From positions 408,501 to 472,500 of the forward strand of contig JAHBYW010000004.1 in the NCBI GenBank assembly GCA_019635755.1: DNA of 64,000 nt. The letters run 5' to 3'. Made by a program: the position numbers and the translations under genes. The DNA comes from Rhizobiaceae bacterium. Lineage in GTDB: Bacteria; Pseudomonadota; Alphaproteobacteria; Rhizobiales; Rhizobiaceae. The notes under the pieces are model-generated. The model was not told the origin of the DNA and made no database searches. It was given only the letters and a program-made list of their open reading frames with translations. This document shows positions 16,388 through 24,262 of the stretch, piece by piece (position 1 is the first letter of the stretch; every line of letters begins with the position of its first letter).

Positions 16388-17413
16388 ATGCATCTCTCGA
16401 CGCACAATTGGATGCGGGCCGAACCGTTGGAGGTGACGCTGCGCCGCATCAAGAAGTTCGGCTACGAGTCGATCGAGATCTCCGGCGAGCCGACGATGTA
16501 CAAGACCAAGGAGACGCGTGCGCTCCTGAAGGAATACGGCATCAAGTGCTGGGGCGCGGTGACGCTGACGCTGGGCGAGCGCAACCTGGCCGCCAAGAAC
16601 GAGGGACAGCGCGCCCGTTCCGTGCAGTACGTCAAGGACGTGCTGACCATGGTGAGCGAACTGGAAGGCAAGATCATCACGCTGGTGCCGGCGACCGTCG
16701 GCAAGGTCGTCCCGGACGGCACCGAGGAAGAAGAGTGGAAATGGGTGGTCGATGCCACCAAGGAGTGCTTCGTCCATGCCAAGAAGGTCGGCGTGAAGAT
16801 CGCGGTCGAACCGCTGAACCGCTTCGAGACCTACCTTTTCAACCGTTCGGCCCAGGCGCTCGCGCTGGCCGACGCGGTCAGCCCGGAAGTCGGCGTCTGC
16901 CTCGACGCGTTCCACCTGAACATCGAGGAAGACGACATGTACGACGCCATCCGGCTGGCCGGTAAGCGCCTGTTCGACTTCCACATCGCCGACAACAACC
17001 GCTTCGCCTGCGGCCTCGGCCAGCTGAACTGGAAGAAGATCATCGGGACGCTGCAGGAGATCGGCTACAAGGGCGCGGTCACAAACGAGTTCGTCGCGCC
17101 GGCCGACCGCACGCCGGCGGTCATGTACAGGAATATGATCGACCGCAACCCGGTCGACATCCCGCCGGAGCAGCTGAAGTTCATCCAGGACCACGGCTCC
17201 TCGATCCTGACGGAGGAGTTCTACACGGACCAGATGCGCATCACGGCGCAGACCATCCTGCCGCTCATCGGCAAGAAGGTCCCGGCTGCCGTCAGCGCCG
17301 GCGGCAGGATCGTCAAGCCGTCGAAGCTGGTCGCCCCGGCGAAGAAGGCCGGTGCCAGGAAGACCGCGGCCAAGTCGGCTCCTGCCAAGAAGCCCGCAGG
17401 AAAGAAGAAGTAG
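16388..17413 (+). CDS. Sugar phosphate isomerase/epimerase with a histone-H1-like basic tail
   Basis: A 341-residue protein whose first ~290 residues are a xylose-isomerase-like TIM barrel of the D-psicose/D-tagatose 3-epimerase type. Metal-site segments are IAVEPLNRFETYLFN (Glu), GVCLDAFHLNIEEDD (Asp/His), DFHIADNNR (His) and VTNEFVAPADR (Glu). The final 32 residues are unrelated to the fold: 11 Lys, 1 Arg, 9 Ala and 4 Pro with no acidic residue (for example PAKKAGARKTAAKS and KKPAGKKK), resembling the tails of histone H1 or AlgP. The start has GGGAAGGA upstream. It leads an operon with the dehydratase, GntR regulator and dehydrogenase genes, behind the 16281-16291 operator. Confidence 0.9.
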   Translation: MHLSTHNWMRAEPLEVTLRRIKKFGYESIEISGEPTMYKTKETRALLKEYGIKCWGAVTLTLGERNLAAKNEGQRARSVQYVKDVLTMVSELEGKIITLVPATVGKVVPDGTEEEEWKWVVDATKECFVHAKKVGVKIAVEPLNRFETYLFNRSAQALALADAVSPEVGVCLDAFHLNIEEDDMYDAIRLAGKRLFDFHIADNNRFACGLGQLNWKKIIGTLQEIGYKGAVTNEFVAPADRTPAVMYRNMIDRNPVDIPPEQLKFIQDHGSSILTEEFYTDQMRITAQTILPLIGKKVPAAVSAGGRIVKPSKLVAPAKKAGARKTAAKSAPAKKPAGKKK

Positions 17414-17482
17414 TCCGTGCCAGGCACCGCCCTTTCCGAGACAGTTCCCTTCCGCCTTCCAGCGGAAGGGCGCGGAGCGAAG

Positions 17483-18652
17483 ATGCGCATCAAGGACGTG
17501 AAGGCCTGGTGGGTCAGCATTCCGATCGAGGCCGCGCGGCAGCACCGCAGCGACTTCGGGCAGGTGCGCACCTTCGATTCCGCCATCCTGCGGATCGAGA
17601 CGGAGGACGGCATCGTCGGCTGGGGCGAAGGCAAGAATGCCGCTGGCAGCGCCGGCAGCTACGGGGCGCTGGTCCACATGCTGAACCACGAGGTCGGCCC
17701 GCAGTTGATCGGCCGCGACGCGGGCGACATCTCGACCATCTGGGAGATGCTCTATAACGGCGTGCGGCACGACAGTGCCGCGCGCTCCGGCCACGCGATG
17801 CCCGTCATCGCGCGGCGCGGCATGACGGTCGCCGCCATCAGCGCCGTTGACATCGCACTCTGGGACATCCTGGGCAAGTCGCTGGGCGTTCCGGTCTGGA
17901 AGCTGCTCGGCGGGCGCAAGCTGGAGCGCATGCCGGCCTACGCATCGGGCGGCTGGGCGAATGCCGAGCAGATCGGCGACCAGCTGCATTCCTACATCGC
18001 CGCCGGCGGCTTCAAGTCGATCAAGATGCGCGTCGGTTCCATGGACGGCGCTCCGCATATTTCGGCGGCGCGTGTGAAGGCTGCCCGCAAGGCCATCGGC
18101 GACGACGTCGAGCTGATGGTCGACGCGCACGGCACGTACACCGTCGCCGACGCCAAGCGCTTCGCTCACATGGTCGCGGACTGCAACCTCGCCTGGTTCG
18201 AGGAACCGGTGATCGCCGACGACAAATCCGGCATGGCCGAGGTCCGCGCCGCGACCTGCGTACCGATATCGGCCGGCGAGAGCGAAGCGACGCGCTTCGC
18301 GTTCCGCGACCTGGCGGTGCTGAAGGCGGCGGACATCTTCCAGCCCGATCCGGCCTTCTGCGGCGGCATCACCGAGGCCATGCGCATCGGCACGATCGCA
18401 TCGGCGTTCAACCTGCGGTTTGCGCCGCATCTGTGGGCCGGCGCACCATGCTTCTTCGCCGGGCTTCACATCTGTGCAGCCTCCCCCGCGAGCTTCGTGA
18501 TCGAGTACTCGGTCGGCGCCAATCCGATGATCCACGACCTCGTTGAGGAGACCATCGTGGCCAGGGACGGGATGATCGACATTCCGGACACGCCCGGGCT
18601 AGGCTTCACGATCTCGGAAGACTTCCTCAACGCGCACGTCCACCACGGCTGA
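17483..18652 (+). CDS. Mandelate racemase/muconate lactonizing enzyme family (enolase superfamily)
   Basis: A 389-residue enolase-superfamily enzyme, probably a sugar-acid dehydratase or racemase. The N-terminal capping domain carries VRTFDSAILRIETEDGIVGWGEG. In the barrel the Lys motif is KSIKMRVGS, and the Mg ligands are the Asp of LMVDAHGTYT, the Glu of WFEEPVIADD and the Glu of ISAGESEATR. RFAPHLWAG offers a His at the C-terminal catalytic end, as in mandelate racemase-like enzymes. I use ATG 17483 (MRIKDVKAW), which matches family N-termini and has GGAGCGA upstream; an in-frame ATG at 17417 is possible. It lies 69 nt after the isomerase and 3 nt before the GntR gene, so it is operonic. 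The substrate is unknown. Confidence 0.9.
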   Translation: MRIKDVKAWWVSIPIEAARQHRSDFGQVRTFDSAILRIETEDGIVGWGEGKNAAGSAGSYGALVHMLNHEVGPQLIGRDAGDISTIWEMLYNGVRHDSAARSGHAMPVIARRGMTVAAISAVDIALWDILGKSLGVPVWKLLGGRKLERMPAYASGGWANAEQIGDQLHSYIAAGGFKSIKMRVGSMDGAPHISAARVKAARKAIGDDVELMVDAHGTYTVADAKRFAHMVADCNLAWFEEPVIADDKSGMAEVRAATCVPISAGESEATRFAFRDLAVLKAADIFQPDPAFCGGITEAMRIGTIASAFNLRFAPHLWAGAPCFFAGLHICAASPASFVIEYSVGANPMIHDLVEETIVARDGMIDIPDTPGLGFTISEDFLNAHVHHG

Positions 18653-18655
18653 CGG

Positions 18656-19372
18656 ATGAAGGAGAACAACCTCCTCGCGGAACTCGCGGCCTATCTGTTC
18701 AAGGCATCCGATGCCGAGAGCAGCCGCACGCCGTCGGAGCGCGAACTGGCGGAGCATTTCTCCGTCAGCCGCGGCCAGATCCGTGAGGCGCTGGCGATTC
18801 TCGAGGCGATGCGCATCGTCGAGCGGCGGGCCAAGTCGGGCATCTACCTGACCAGCCGCGAGGCGAGCGTCGAGGCGATGGCCCTGTTCGCGCGCGCCGG
18901 CGTGCCGCTCGACCCGATCCAGATTTACGAGACCGTGGAACTGAGAAAGATTCACGAGATCAAGGCCGCGGAACTTGCCTGCACGCGCGCCACCGAGGAG
19001 AATTTCGCGCGGCTGCGCGAAATTCTGGCCGAGTCCGAGCGGGGCCTCGAGGCTGGCGAGCCGATCGCCCGCCAGGACCGCGACTTCCATCTGGAGATCG
19101 TCCGCGCGACGAAGAACAGCGTCTTCCACAAGGTCTGCAGCCTCTACTACGTGATGGGCGAGCAGCGGCTGCCTGTCTATTTCAGCGCGCCGGATCGCGG
19201 ACGGAAGTCACATGGCGAGCACATCCAGATCTACGAGGCGCTGCTGCGCCGCGACGGGAATCTGGCGCAGGCCCTCATGAGCGCGCATCTTCAGGGCGCC
19301 GAGAGCTACTGGAAGGGATTGATCACCGGCACCGGCGAGGAATCCGCGCGGCCCGAGCTGCAGCGGGCGTGA
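18656..19372 (+). CDS. GntR family transcriptional regulator, FCD (FadR) subfamily
   Basis: A 238-residue regulator. The N-terminal winged helix-turn-helix reads TPSERELAEHFSVSRGQIREALAILEAMRIV, and the C-terminal all-helical FCD ligand domain includes the DRDFHLEIVRATKN segment and a late SHGEHIQIYEAL segment that supplies metal/ligand histidines. FCD proteins usually repress and release DNA on binding a carboxylate or sugar acid. The gene is inside the operon it probably controls (3 nt after the dehydratase, GTGA overlap with the next gene). TGGTNNNACCA sites before this operon and before the ABC importer at 30.6 kb are the likely targets. Confidence 0.92.
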   Translation: MKENNLLAELAAYLFKASDAESSRTPSERELAEHFSVSRGQIREALAILEAMRIVERRAKSGIYLTSREASVEAMALFARAGVPLDPIQIYETVELRKIHEIKAAELACTRATEENFARLREILAESERGLEAGEPIARQDRDFHLEIVRATKNSVFHKVCSLYYVMGEQRLPVYFSAPDRGRKSHGEHIQIYEALLRRDGNLAQALMSAHLQGAESYWKGLITGTGEESARPELQRA

Positions 19373-20361
19373 CGTTGCCGACAATCTTTTCGACTCACAC
19401 GCTTCATCCGCGCGCCACCGAGATGCTGTCCGCTGCCGGCGACCTCGTCATCGCCAGCGCGCTCGACGCCGGGACGCTCGCACGAGAAGCCGGCTCCGCG
19501 GACATCGTGATCGTCCGCGCGCCGCTGCCCCCTGCCCTCTTCGACGCCGCTCCCAAACTTCGCGCCGCGATCCGCCATGGCGCCGGCATGGACATGATCC
19601 CGGTCGAGGCCGCCACGACGGCGGGCGTCCTCGTCGCCAACGTGCCGGGCGTCAATGCTCGCTCCGTCGCGGAGCATGTTTTCTTCGCGTCAATGGCGCT
19701 GCTTAGACGCTTCCGCATGATGGATCGCGACCTGCGGGGCAAAAGCTGGCTGGCCGGCCGCGCACACGCGGACCTCACCCACGAACTCGCAGGCCGCACG
19801 GTGGGCATCATCGGCTACGGTCATGTCGGACAGGAGGTCGGGCGCATCGCCCGCGAGGGCTTCCGGCTCGACGTCGTCATCAGCAGCCGCAGCGCCCGCT
19901 CGGTGCCCGACTATGCACGGTTCGTCAGCGTCGACGAACTGGTCGAAGAGGCGGACGTCGTCGTCCTGTCATGCCCGCTGACGCCGGAAACCACCGGGCT
20001 CCTGAGTTCAGACCGGATCCGCCGCATGAAACCGTCGGCGATCGTGGTCAACGTGTCGCGCGGCCCGGTCATCGACGACGAGGCCTTGATCGCCGCCCTT
20101 CGCGAAGGCCGCATCGGCGGCGCCGCGCTGGATGTTTTCGTGACGCAGCCGCTTCCGCCGGAGCACCCTTATTTCTCCTTCGACAATGTGATCATCACCC
20201 CTCACATGGCCGGGATCACCGAGGAGTCGATGATGCGGATGGGAACCGGCGCCGCCGCCGAAGCCTTGCGCGTGCTCGGCAACGAACTGCCTGTGAACCT
20301 GCGCAACCCCGAGGTGATCGATCGCTATCGCCGTCGTTTCCCGCTAACGACGCAACCCTGA
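19369..20361 (+). CDS. D-isomer specific 2-hydroxyacid dehydrogenase
   Basis: A 330-residue NAD-dependent dehydrogenase that interconverts 2-hydroxy and 2-keto acids. The NAD site is VGIIGYGHVGQEVGRIA (about residues 144-160), the catalytic Arg is in VNVSRGPVID, the Glu is expected near LDVFVTQPLPPEHP, and the catalytic His is in IITPHMAG. The GTG start overlaps the stop of the GntR gene (GTGA), giving translational coupling. In this operon it would act on a keto or hydroxy acid formed after the dehydratase step; that is inference from context. Confidence 0.92.
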   Translation: MTLPTIFSTHTLHPRATEMLSAAGDLVIASALDAGTLAREAGSADIVIVRAPLPPALFDAAPKLRAAIRHGAGMDMIPVEAATTAGVLVANVPGVNARSVAEHVFFASMALLRRFRMMDRDLRGKSWLAGRAHADLTHELAGRTVGIIGYGHVGQEVGRIAREGFRLDVVISSRSARSVPDYARFVSVDELVEEADVVVLSCPLTPETTGLLSSDRIRRMKPSAIVVNVSRGPVIDDEALIAALREGRIGGAALDVFVTQPLPPEHPYFSFDNVIITPHMAGITEESMMRMGTGAAAEALRVLGNELPVNLRNPEVIDRYRRRFPLTTQP

Positions 20362-20405
20362 TGCCGGTCCCGGCGTTGTGATGCCGGCGCGTTGAGGGGC
20401 GTGAG

Positions 20406-22181
20406 ATGACAACCGAGCAGATCCTGGCATTCGCCGTCATCGCCGGCATGATGGCGGCCTTCGTCTGGGGCCGCTTTCGCTACGATGTGGTGGCCGCCGT
20501 CTCCCTGCTCGTCGCAGTCGCCGTGGGCGTGGTGCCGTTCGAGGGCGCCTTCACCGGTTTCAGCGACGACATCGTCATCATCGTCGGCAGCGCCCTGCTG
20601 GTCAGCGCGGCGGTGGCGCGATCCGGAATCATGGAACGCATCATCCAGCGCTTCATGCCGTCATCCTCGACCGTGCGCATCGAACTCGCCATCCTGGTCG
20701 GCGTCGTCACGGTGCTGTCGGCCTTCGTCAAGAACATCGGCGCGCTGGCGATCATGATCCCCATCGCGTTCCAGTTCGCGCGGCGCGGCAACGTCTCGCC
20801 GTCCGTCTTCCTGATGCCGATGGCGTTCGGCTCGCTTCTCGGCGGCCTGATGACCCAGATCGGCACATCGCCGAACATCATCGTGTCGCGCATCCGCGGC
20901 GAGATGACCGGCGACCCGTTCACGATGTTCGACTTCACGCCGCTCGGGCTGGCGTTGTCGGTGGTCGGCCTCGTCTTTCTCACCCTCTTCTACTGGCTGG
21001 TGCCGGCGCGCACGCGCACGACGGGCTCCGTTCATGAAGCCATCGTCATCGACAATTATCTGGCCGAAGCGAAGATCACGCAGAACTCTGCGATCCGCGA
21101 CAAGACGGTCTCCGACCTGCTGAAGCTGGCCGAAGGCGCCTCCAAGGTCACCTCGATCCTGCGCAAGGACGGCCTGAAGATCGTGCCGCTCCCGGACGTC
21201 ACGCTGCGCGAGGGCGACATCGTGGTGGTCGAGGGCGATTCCGAAGCGCTGCAGCGCATTGTCGACAAGGGCAAGCTGTCGCTTACCGGCGATCGCGACA
21301 TCTCCCGCGTCGAGCGTGGCAAGGACATCGCCGCAGTGGAGGTTGTCATCGCGGAAAGCTCCGACCTGCTCGGTCTCTCCGCCTACCGCCTGTCGCTGTT
21401 CGACCGCTTCGGCGTCAACCTGCTGGCGGTGAGCCGCAAGGGCCAGCGGCTCGAGGGGCGTCTGAAGGACGTCACCTTCCGGCTGGGCGACGTGCTGGTC
21501 CTGCAGGCGAACCGCGAGCGCCTTCCAGAGGTGCTGCGTGAGTTCGGCGTGCTGCCGCTCGCCGAGCGCCCGCTGATGCTGGGCAGCACCCGCCAGGGCG
21601 TCGTGCCGCTGGCCATCCTGCTTGCCGCGATGGCGGCGACCGCCTTCGGCGTCGTGCCGGTGGCCGTCGCATTCTTCGCGGCCGCGGTGCTGATGGTGCT
21701 GTCGGGAGCGCTGCCGCTCCGGGAGGTCTACGGCCACATGGACGGGCCGATCCTGGTCATGCTGGCGGCGCTCATTCCCGTCAGCGATTCCCTTCGTCGC
21801 ACCGGCGCCACCGACCTGATCGCGGACTGGCTGGCCGGGATCGCAACCACCCTCCCGCCGGCCGGTGCGCTGGCCATCATCCTCGTCGCGGCGATGGCCG
21901 TGACACCCTTCCTGAACAACGCGGCGACGGTGCTGGTCATGGCGCCGATCGCAGCGGGTTTCGCGACCAGCCTCGGCTTCAAGCCGGAGGCCTTTCTCAT
22001 GGCCGTGGCGATCGGCGCGGGATGCGACTTCCTCACCCCGATCGGCCATCAGTGCAACACGCTGGTGATGGGTCCGGGCGGCTATCGGTTCGGCGACTAT
22101 GCCCGGCTGGGCGCACCGCTGTCGGTGCTCGTGATTCTCGTCAGCGTGCCGCTGCTGATGCTCGTCTGGCCGTTGCGGTAG
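20406..22181 (+). CDS. SLC13/DASS-type permease with two RCK_C (TrkA_C) domains
   Basis: A 591-residue inner-membrane carrier. N-terminal (about residues 5-200) and C-terminal (about 400-590) membrane halves carry related signatures: FVKNIGALAIMIPIAF with QIGTSPNIIVSR, and PFLNNAATVLVMAPIA with DFLTPIGHQCNTLVMGPGGY. The asparagine- and proline-rich loops are typical of DASS Na+/carboxylate carriers. Between the halves lie two soluble TrkA_C domains (around LREGDIVVVEGDSEAL and FRLGDVLVLQANRERL), which bind small regulatory ligands. It starts 44 nt after the hydroxyacid dehydrogenase, so a dicarboxylate, sugar-acid or sulfate substrate tied to this operon is plausible. Confidence 0.9.
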   Translation: MTTEQILAFAVIAGMMAAFVWGRFRYDVVAAVSLLVAVAVGVVPFEGAFTGFSDDIVIIVGSALLVSAAVARSGIMERIIQRFMPSSSTVRIELAILVGVVTVLSAFVKNIGALAIMIPIAFQFARRGNVSPSVFLMPMAFGSLLGGLMTQIGTSPNIIVSRIRGEMTGDPFTMFDFTPLGLALSVVGLVFLTLFYWLVPARTRTTGSVHEAIVIDNYLAEAKITQNSAIRDKTVSDLLKLAEGASKVTSILRKDGLKIVPLPDVTLREGDIVVVEGDSEALQRIVDKGKLSLTGDRDISRVERGKDIAAVEVVIAESSDLLGLSAYRLSLFDRFGVNLLAVSRKGQRLEGRLKDVTFRLGDVLVLQANRERLPEVLREFGVLPLAERPLMLGSTRQGVVPLAILLAAMAATAFGVVPVAVAFFAAAVLMVLSGALPLREVYGHMDGPILVMLAALIPVSDSLRRTGATDLIADWLAGIATTLPPAGALAIILVAAMAVTPFLNNAATVLVMAPIAAGFATSLGFKPEAFLMAVAIGAGCDFLTPIGHQCNTLVMGPGGYRFGDYARLGAPLSVLVILVSVPLLMLVWPLR

Positions 22182-22189
22182 AGCTCCCG

Positions 22190-22648
22190 TCAACCATCGC
22201 GCATCGCGCTCAGCGCCTTGAGGTCGGCCCGCACGACGTCGGCGCCCGTGTCCGTGACCAGCGCCTCGACCTCCGCCTGTGTCCGCTTCCAGGCGGGCAG
22301 TGCCTCAGCCAGCAGCGCTGCGCCGGCCTGCGTCAACGTCAGCAGCCGGCCCCTGCGGTCGCTGGGATCTTTGTCGACCTTCACCAGCCCGCGCCTCTCC
22401 AGCGGCTTGAGGTTGGCCGTCAGCGTCGTGTGGTCCATCGCCAGCAGACTCGCGACCGCTCCCATCCGCGGCGGCTGCGGCCGGTTGAGCGACATCAGCA
22501 GCGAGAACTGCCCGCTGGTGATCCCCGCCGGCTTCAGCGCCTCGTCGTAGCGCCGGGCGAGAGCGCGGGCGGCGCGCTGTGCGTGCAGGCACATGCACGA
22601 GTCGCGCACCAGCAGCGTCGTCTCGAAGGGAATGGCTTGCCGTTTCAT
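22190..22648 (-). CDS. MarR family transcriptional regulator with an N-terminal CxC pair
   Basis: A 152-residue MarR protein with a winged helix: ITSGQFSLLMSL, MGAVASLLAMDHTTLTANLKPLERRGLV and the wing DPSDRRGRLLTLT. Residues 18-20 are Cys-Met-Cys in VRDSCMCLHAQRAARAL, in the first helix near the dimer interface, where thiol-sensing MarR proteins often carry reactive cysteines. It diverges from the propeller gene at 22777, and a GTTGATACCAAC palindrome lies in the shared promoter region, so it probably represses itself and that gene. It converges on the SLC13 gene with an 8-nt gap. Confidence 0.9.
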   Translation of the reverse strand: MKRQAIPFETTLLVRDSCMCLHAQRAARALARRYDEALKPAGITSGQFSLLMSLNRPQPPRMGAVASLLAMDHTTLTANLKPLERRGLVKVDKDPSDRRGRLLTLTQAGAALLAEALPAWKRTQAEVEALVTDTGADVVRADLKALSAMRDG

Positions 22649-22662
22649 CGCTCTTCTATACT

Positions 22663-22674
22663 GTTGATACCAAC
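22663..22674. promoter_or_regulatory. Candidate MarR operator GTTGATACCAAC
   Basis: A GTTG-N4-CAAC inverted repeat 15 nt upstream of the MarR start and about 100 nt upstream of the divergent propeller gene. TATACT just to its left (22657-22662) resembles a -10 box. Half-sites of this form are usual for MarR proteins; assignment is by position only. Confidence 0.5.
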
Positions 22675-22776
22675 CTTTTTGTCCAGTGATCTGGAGAGAT
22701 TCTGGAAGGTTTTGCGGCCGCGGAGCTCGGCGCGCAACAGAGGTTCGGGCGGGTAGCGCCAGGGAGTGAGACTGAA

Positions 22777-23859
22777 ATGCCGAAGAAAGTGCTTTTGCTG
22801 ATCGGGAGCAAGAAAGGCGCGTTCATCGCCGAATCGAACGGCCAACGCAAGAAGTGGACGCTGAGGGGGCCCTTCTGCGAGACGTGGCCGATCAATCACA
22901 TCGCCGGCGACCCCGAGACGGGCACGATCTATGCCGGCGGCGGCAACGAGTGGTTCGGCGCGGCCGTCTGGAAAACCACCGACTTCGGCAAGACGTGGAC
23001 CCATTCGAGTAAGGGACTGAACTACGAGGCCGGTGAGGATCCCGTGAAGGCAGTCTGGTCGCTGGCGCCGCGGAACGGCACGGTCTACGCCGGTGTCCAG
23101 CCGGCGGGCCTGTTCAAGAGCAGGGACGGCGGCAAGAGCTGGAAGCATGTCGAGGGCCTTCGCGACCACCCGTCGAAGCAACACTGGCAACCCGGAGCCG
23201 GCGGGCTCATCCTCCACTCCCTGGTCACTCATCCGACCGACGACAAGAAGATGTGGATCGGCATCTCCGCCGCCGGCGTCTTCTACACCAAGGACGGCGG
23301 CAAGACGTGGGAGACGCGCAACAAGGGCACGCGGGCCGACTTCCTCCCCGAGGGCCAGAACTATCCCGAATTCGGCCAGTGCGTGCATTGCGTCGTGATG
23401 GCGCCGGGGGAACCCGACCTTCTCTATCAGCAGAACCATTGCGGCATGTATCGCACCGAGGACGGCGCGAAGCAGTGGACGAGCATCGAGACCGGCCTGC
23501 CGTCGTCATTCGGCTTCCCGGCCGCAGCGCATCCGCGCGATCCGAACACGGTCTACCTCATCCCGCTGAACGGCGATTCCAAGGGCCGCTACGTGCCCGA
23601 CGGAAAGGCCGCGGTCTACCGCTCGCGCGACCGCGGCGACCATTGGGACAAGCTGACGGACGGCCTGCCGCAGGAGAACGCCTATTTCGGCGTGCTGCGC
23701 CAGGCGCTCGCCACGGACAGCCTGAAGCCGGCCGGCGTCTATTTCGGCACCAATGGCGGCGTGCTGTTCGGATCTCGCGACGAGGGCGATCACTGGGAAC
23801 CGATCGCCGAACATCTGCCGGTCATCTCGTCGGTGGAAACGCTGGTCGTCGACCGGTAG
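22777..23859 (+). CDS. Asp-box (BNR/sialidase-like) beta-propeller protein
   Basis: A 360-residue protein with six SxDxGxxW-type Asp-boxes: TTDFGKTW, SRDGGKSW, TKDGGKTW, TEDGAKQW, SRDRGDHW and SRDEGDHW. These mark the blades of a sialidase/VPS10-like propeller. No signal peptide is visible (MPKKVLLLIGSKKGAF), so it should be cytoplasmic, which argues against a secreted sialidase; the catalytic Arg triad of sialidases is not evident. It also has many Cys, His and Trp residues, for example GQCVHCVVM and QQNHCGMYR. A MoaD/ThiS-like gene starts 9 nt downstream, so the two probably act together. The molecular function is unknown. Confidence 0.85.
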   Translation: MPKKVLLLIGSKKGAFIAESNGQRKKWTLRGPFCETWPINHIAGDPETGTIYAGGGNEWFGAAVWKTTDFGKTWTHSSKGLNYEAGEDPVKAVWSLAPRNGTVYAGVQPAGLFKSRDGGKSWKHVEGLRDHPSKQHWQPGAGGLILHSLVTHPTDDKKMWIGISAAGVFYTKDGGKTWETRNKGTRADFLPEGQNYPEFGQCVHCVVMAPGEPDLLYQQNHCGMYRTEDGAKQWTSIETGLPSSFGFPAAAHPRDPNTVYLIPLNGDSKGRYVPDGKAAVYRSRDRGDHWDKLTDGLPQENAYFGVLRQALATDSLKPAGVYFGTNGGVLFGSRDEGDHWEPIAEHLPVISSVETLVVDR

Positions 23860-23867
23860 CCGGAACC

Positions 23868-24158
23868 ATGACCGGCGTGAAAACGGCGGCGGACGCGATC
23901 GTCGTGCGCCTTCCCGCCATCCTCGTGGACCTGTTTCCGGGGTCGCGGCGCAGCGTGGAGATGCGCGCGTCGAGCGTGCGCGAGATGGTGGACGAACTGG
24001 AGCGCCTCTGGCCCGGCATGCGCGACCGCATCTGCGACTCCACGCCAGCCATCCGCCGGCACATCAACGTCTTCATCGACGGGAACAAGGCGAGCCTGGA
24101 GACGCCCGTGCCGCCGGGCGCGGACGTGTTCGTGCTGACGGCGATTTCCGGCGGCTGA
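23868..24158 (+). CDS. MoaD/ThiS family ubiquitin-like protein ending in Gly-Gly
   Basis: A 96-residue beta-grasp protein of the MoaD/ThiS type. The family features are VVRLPAILVDLFPG near the start, the central VDELERLWPGMRDRI helix, HINVFIDGNKASLETPVPPGADVFVLTAISGG, and a C-terminal Gly-Gly that can be adenylated and thiocarboxylated by an E1-like enzyme. MoaD and ThiS supply sulfur for molybdopterin and thiamine, but no moa or thi gene is present here. It begins 9 nt after the Asp-box propeller gene, a pairing that suggests a dedicated sulfur-carrier or protein-modifier role. An ATG start at 23868 fits the family length. Confidence 0.88.
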   Translation: MTGVKTAADAIVVRLPAILVDLFPGSRRSVEMRASSVREMVDELERLWPGMRDRICDSTPAIRRHINVFIDGNKASLETPVPPGADVFVLTAISGG

Positions 24159-24262
24159 CGCGGCGGAACGGGTCGAATCAGTTGTGGGCCAGCACACCAG
24201 GGTGCTTCCCACGCCGGACGCTTCCTCGTAGACTTGGCCCGTTCGAGGACGGGTCTGTCGCT

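Noticed and set aside
22777..23859. Propeller protein as a sialidase
   Set aside because: Asp-boxes are structural only; there is no export signal, and the catalytic Arg triad, Tyr/Glu and RIP motif of sialidases are not seen.
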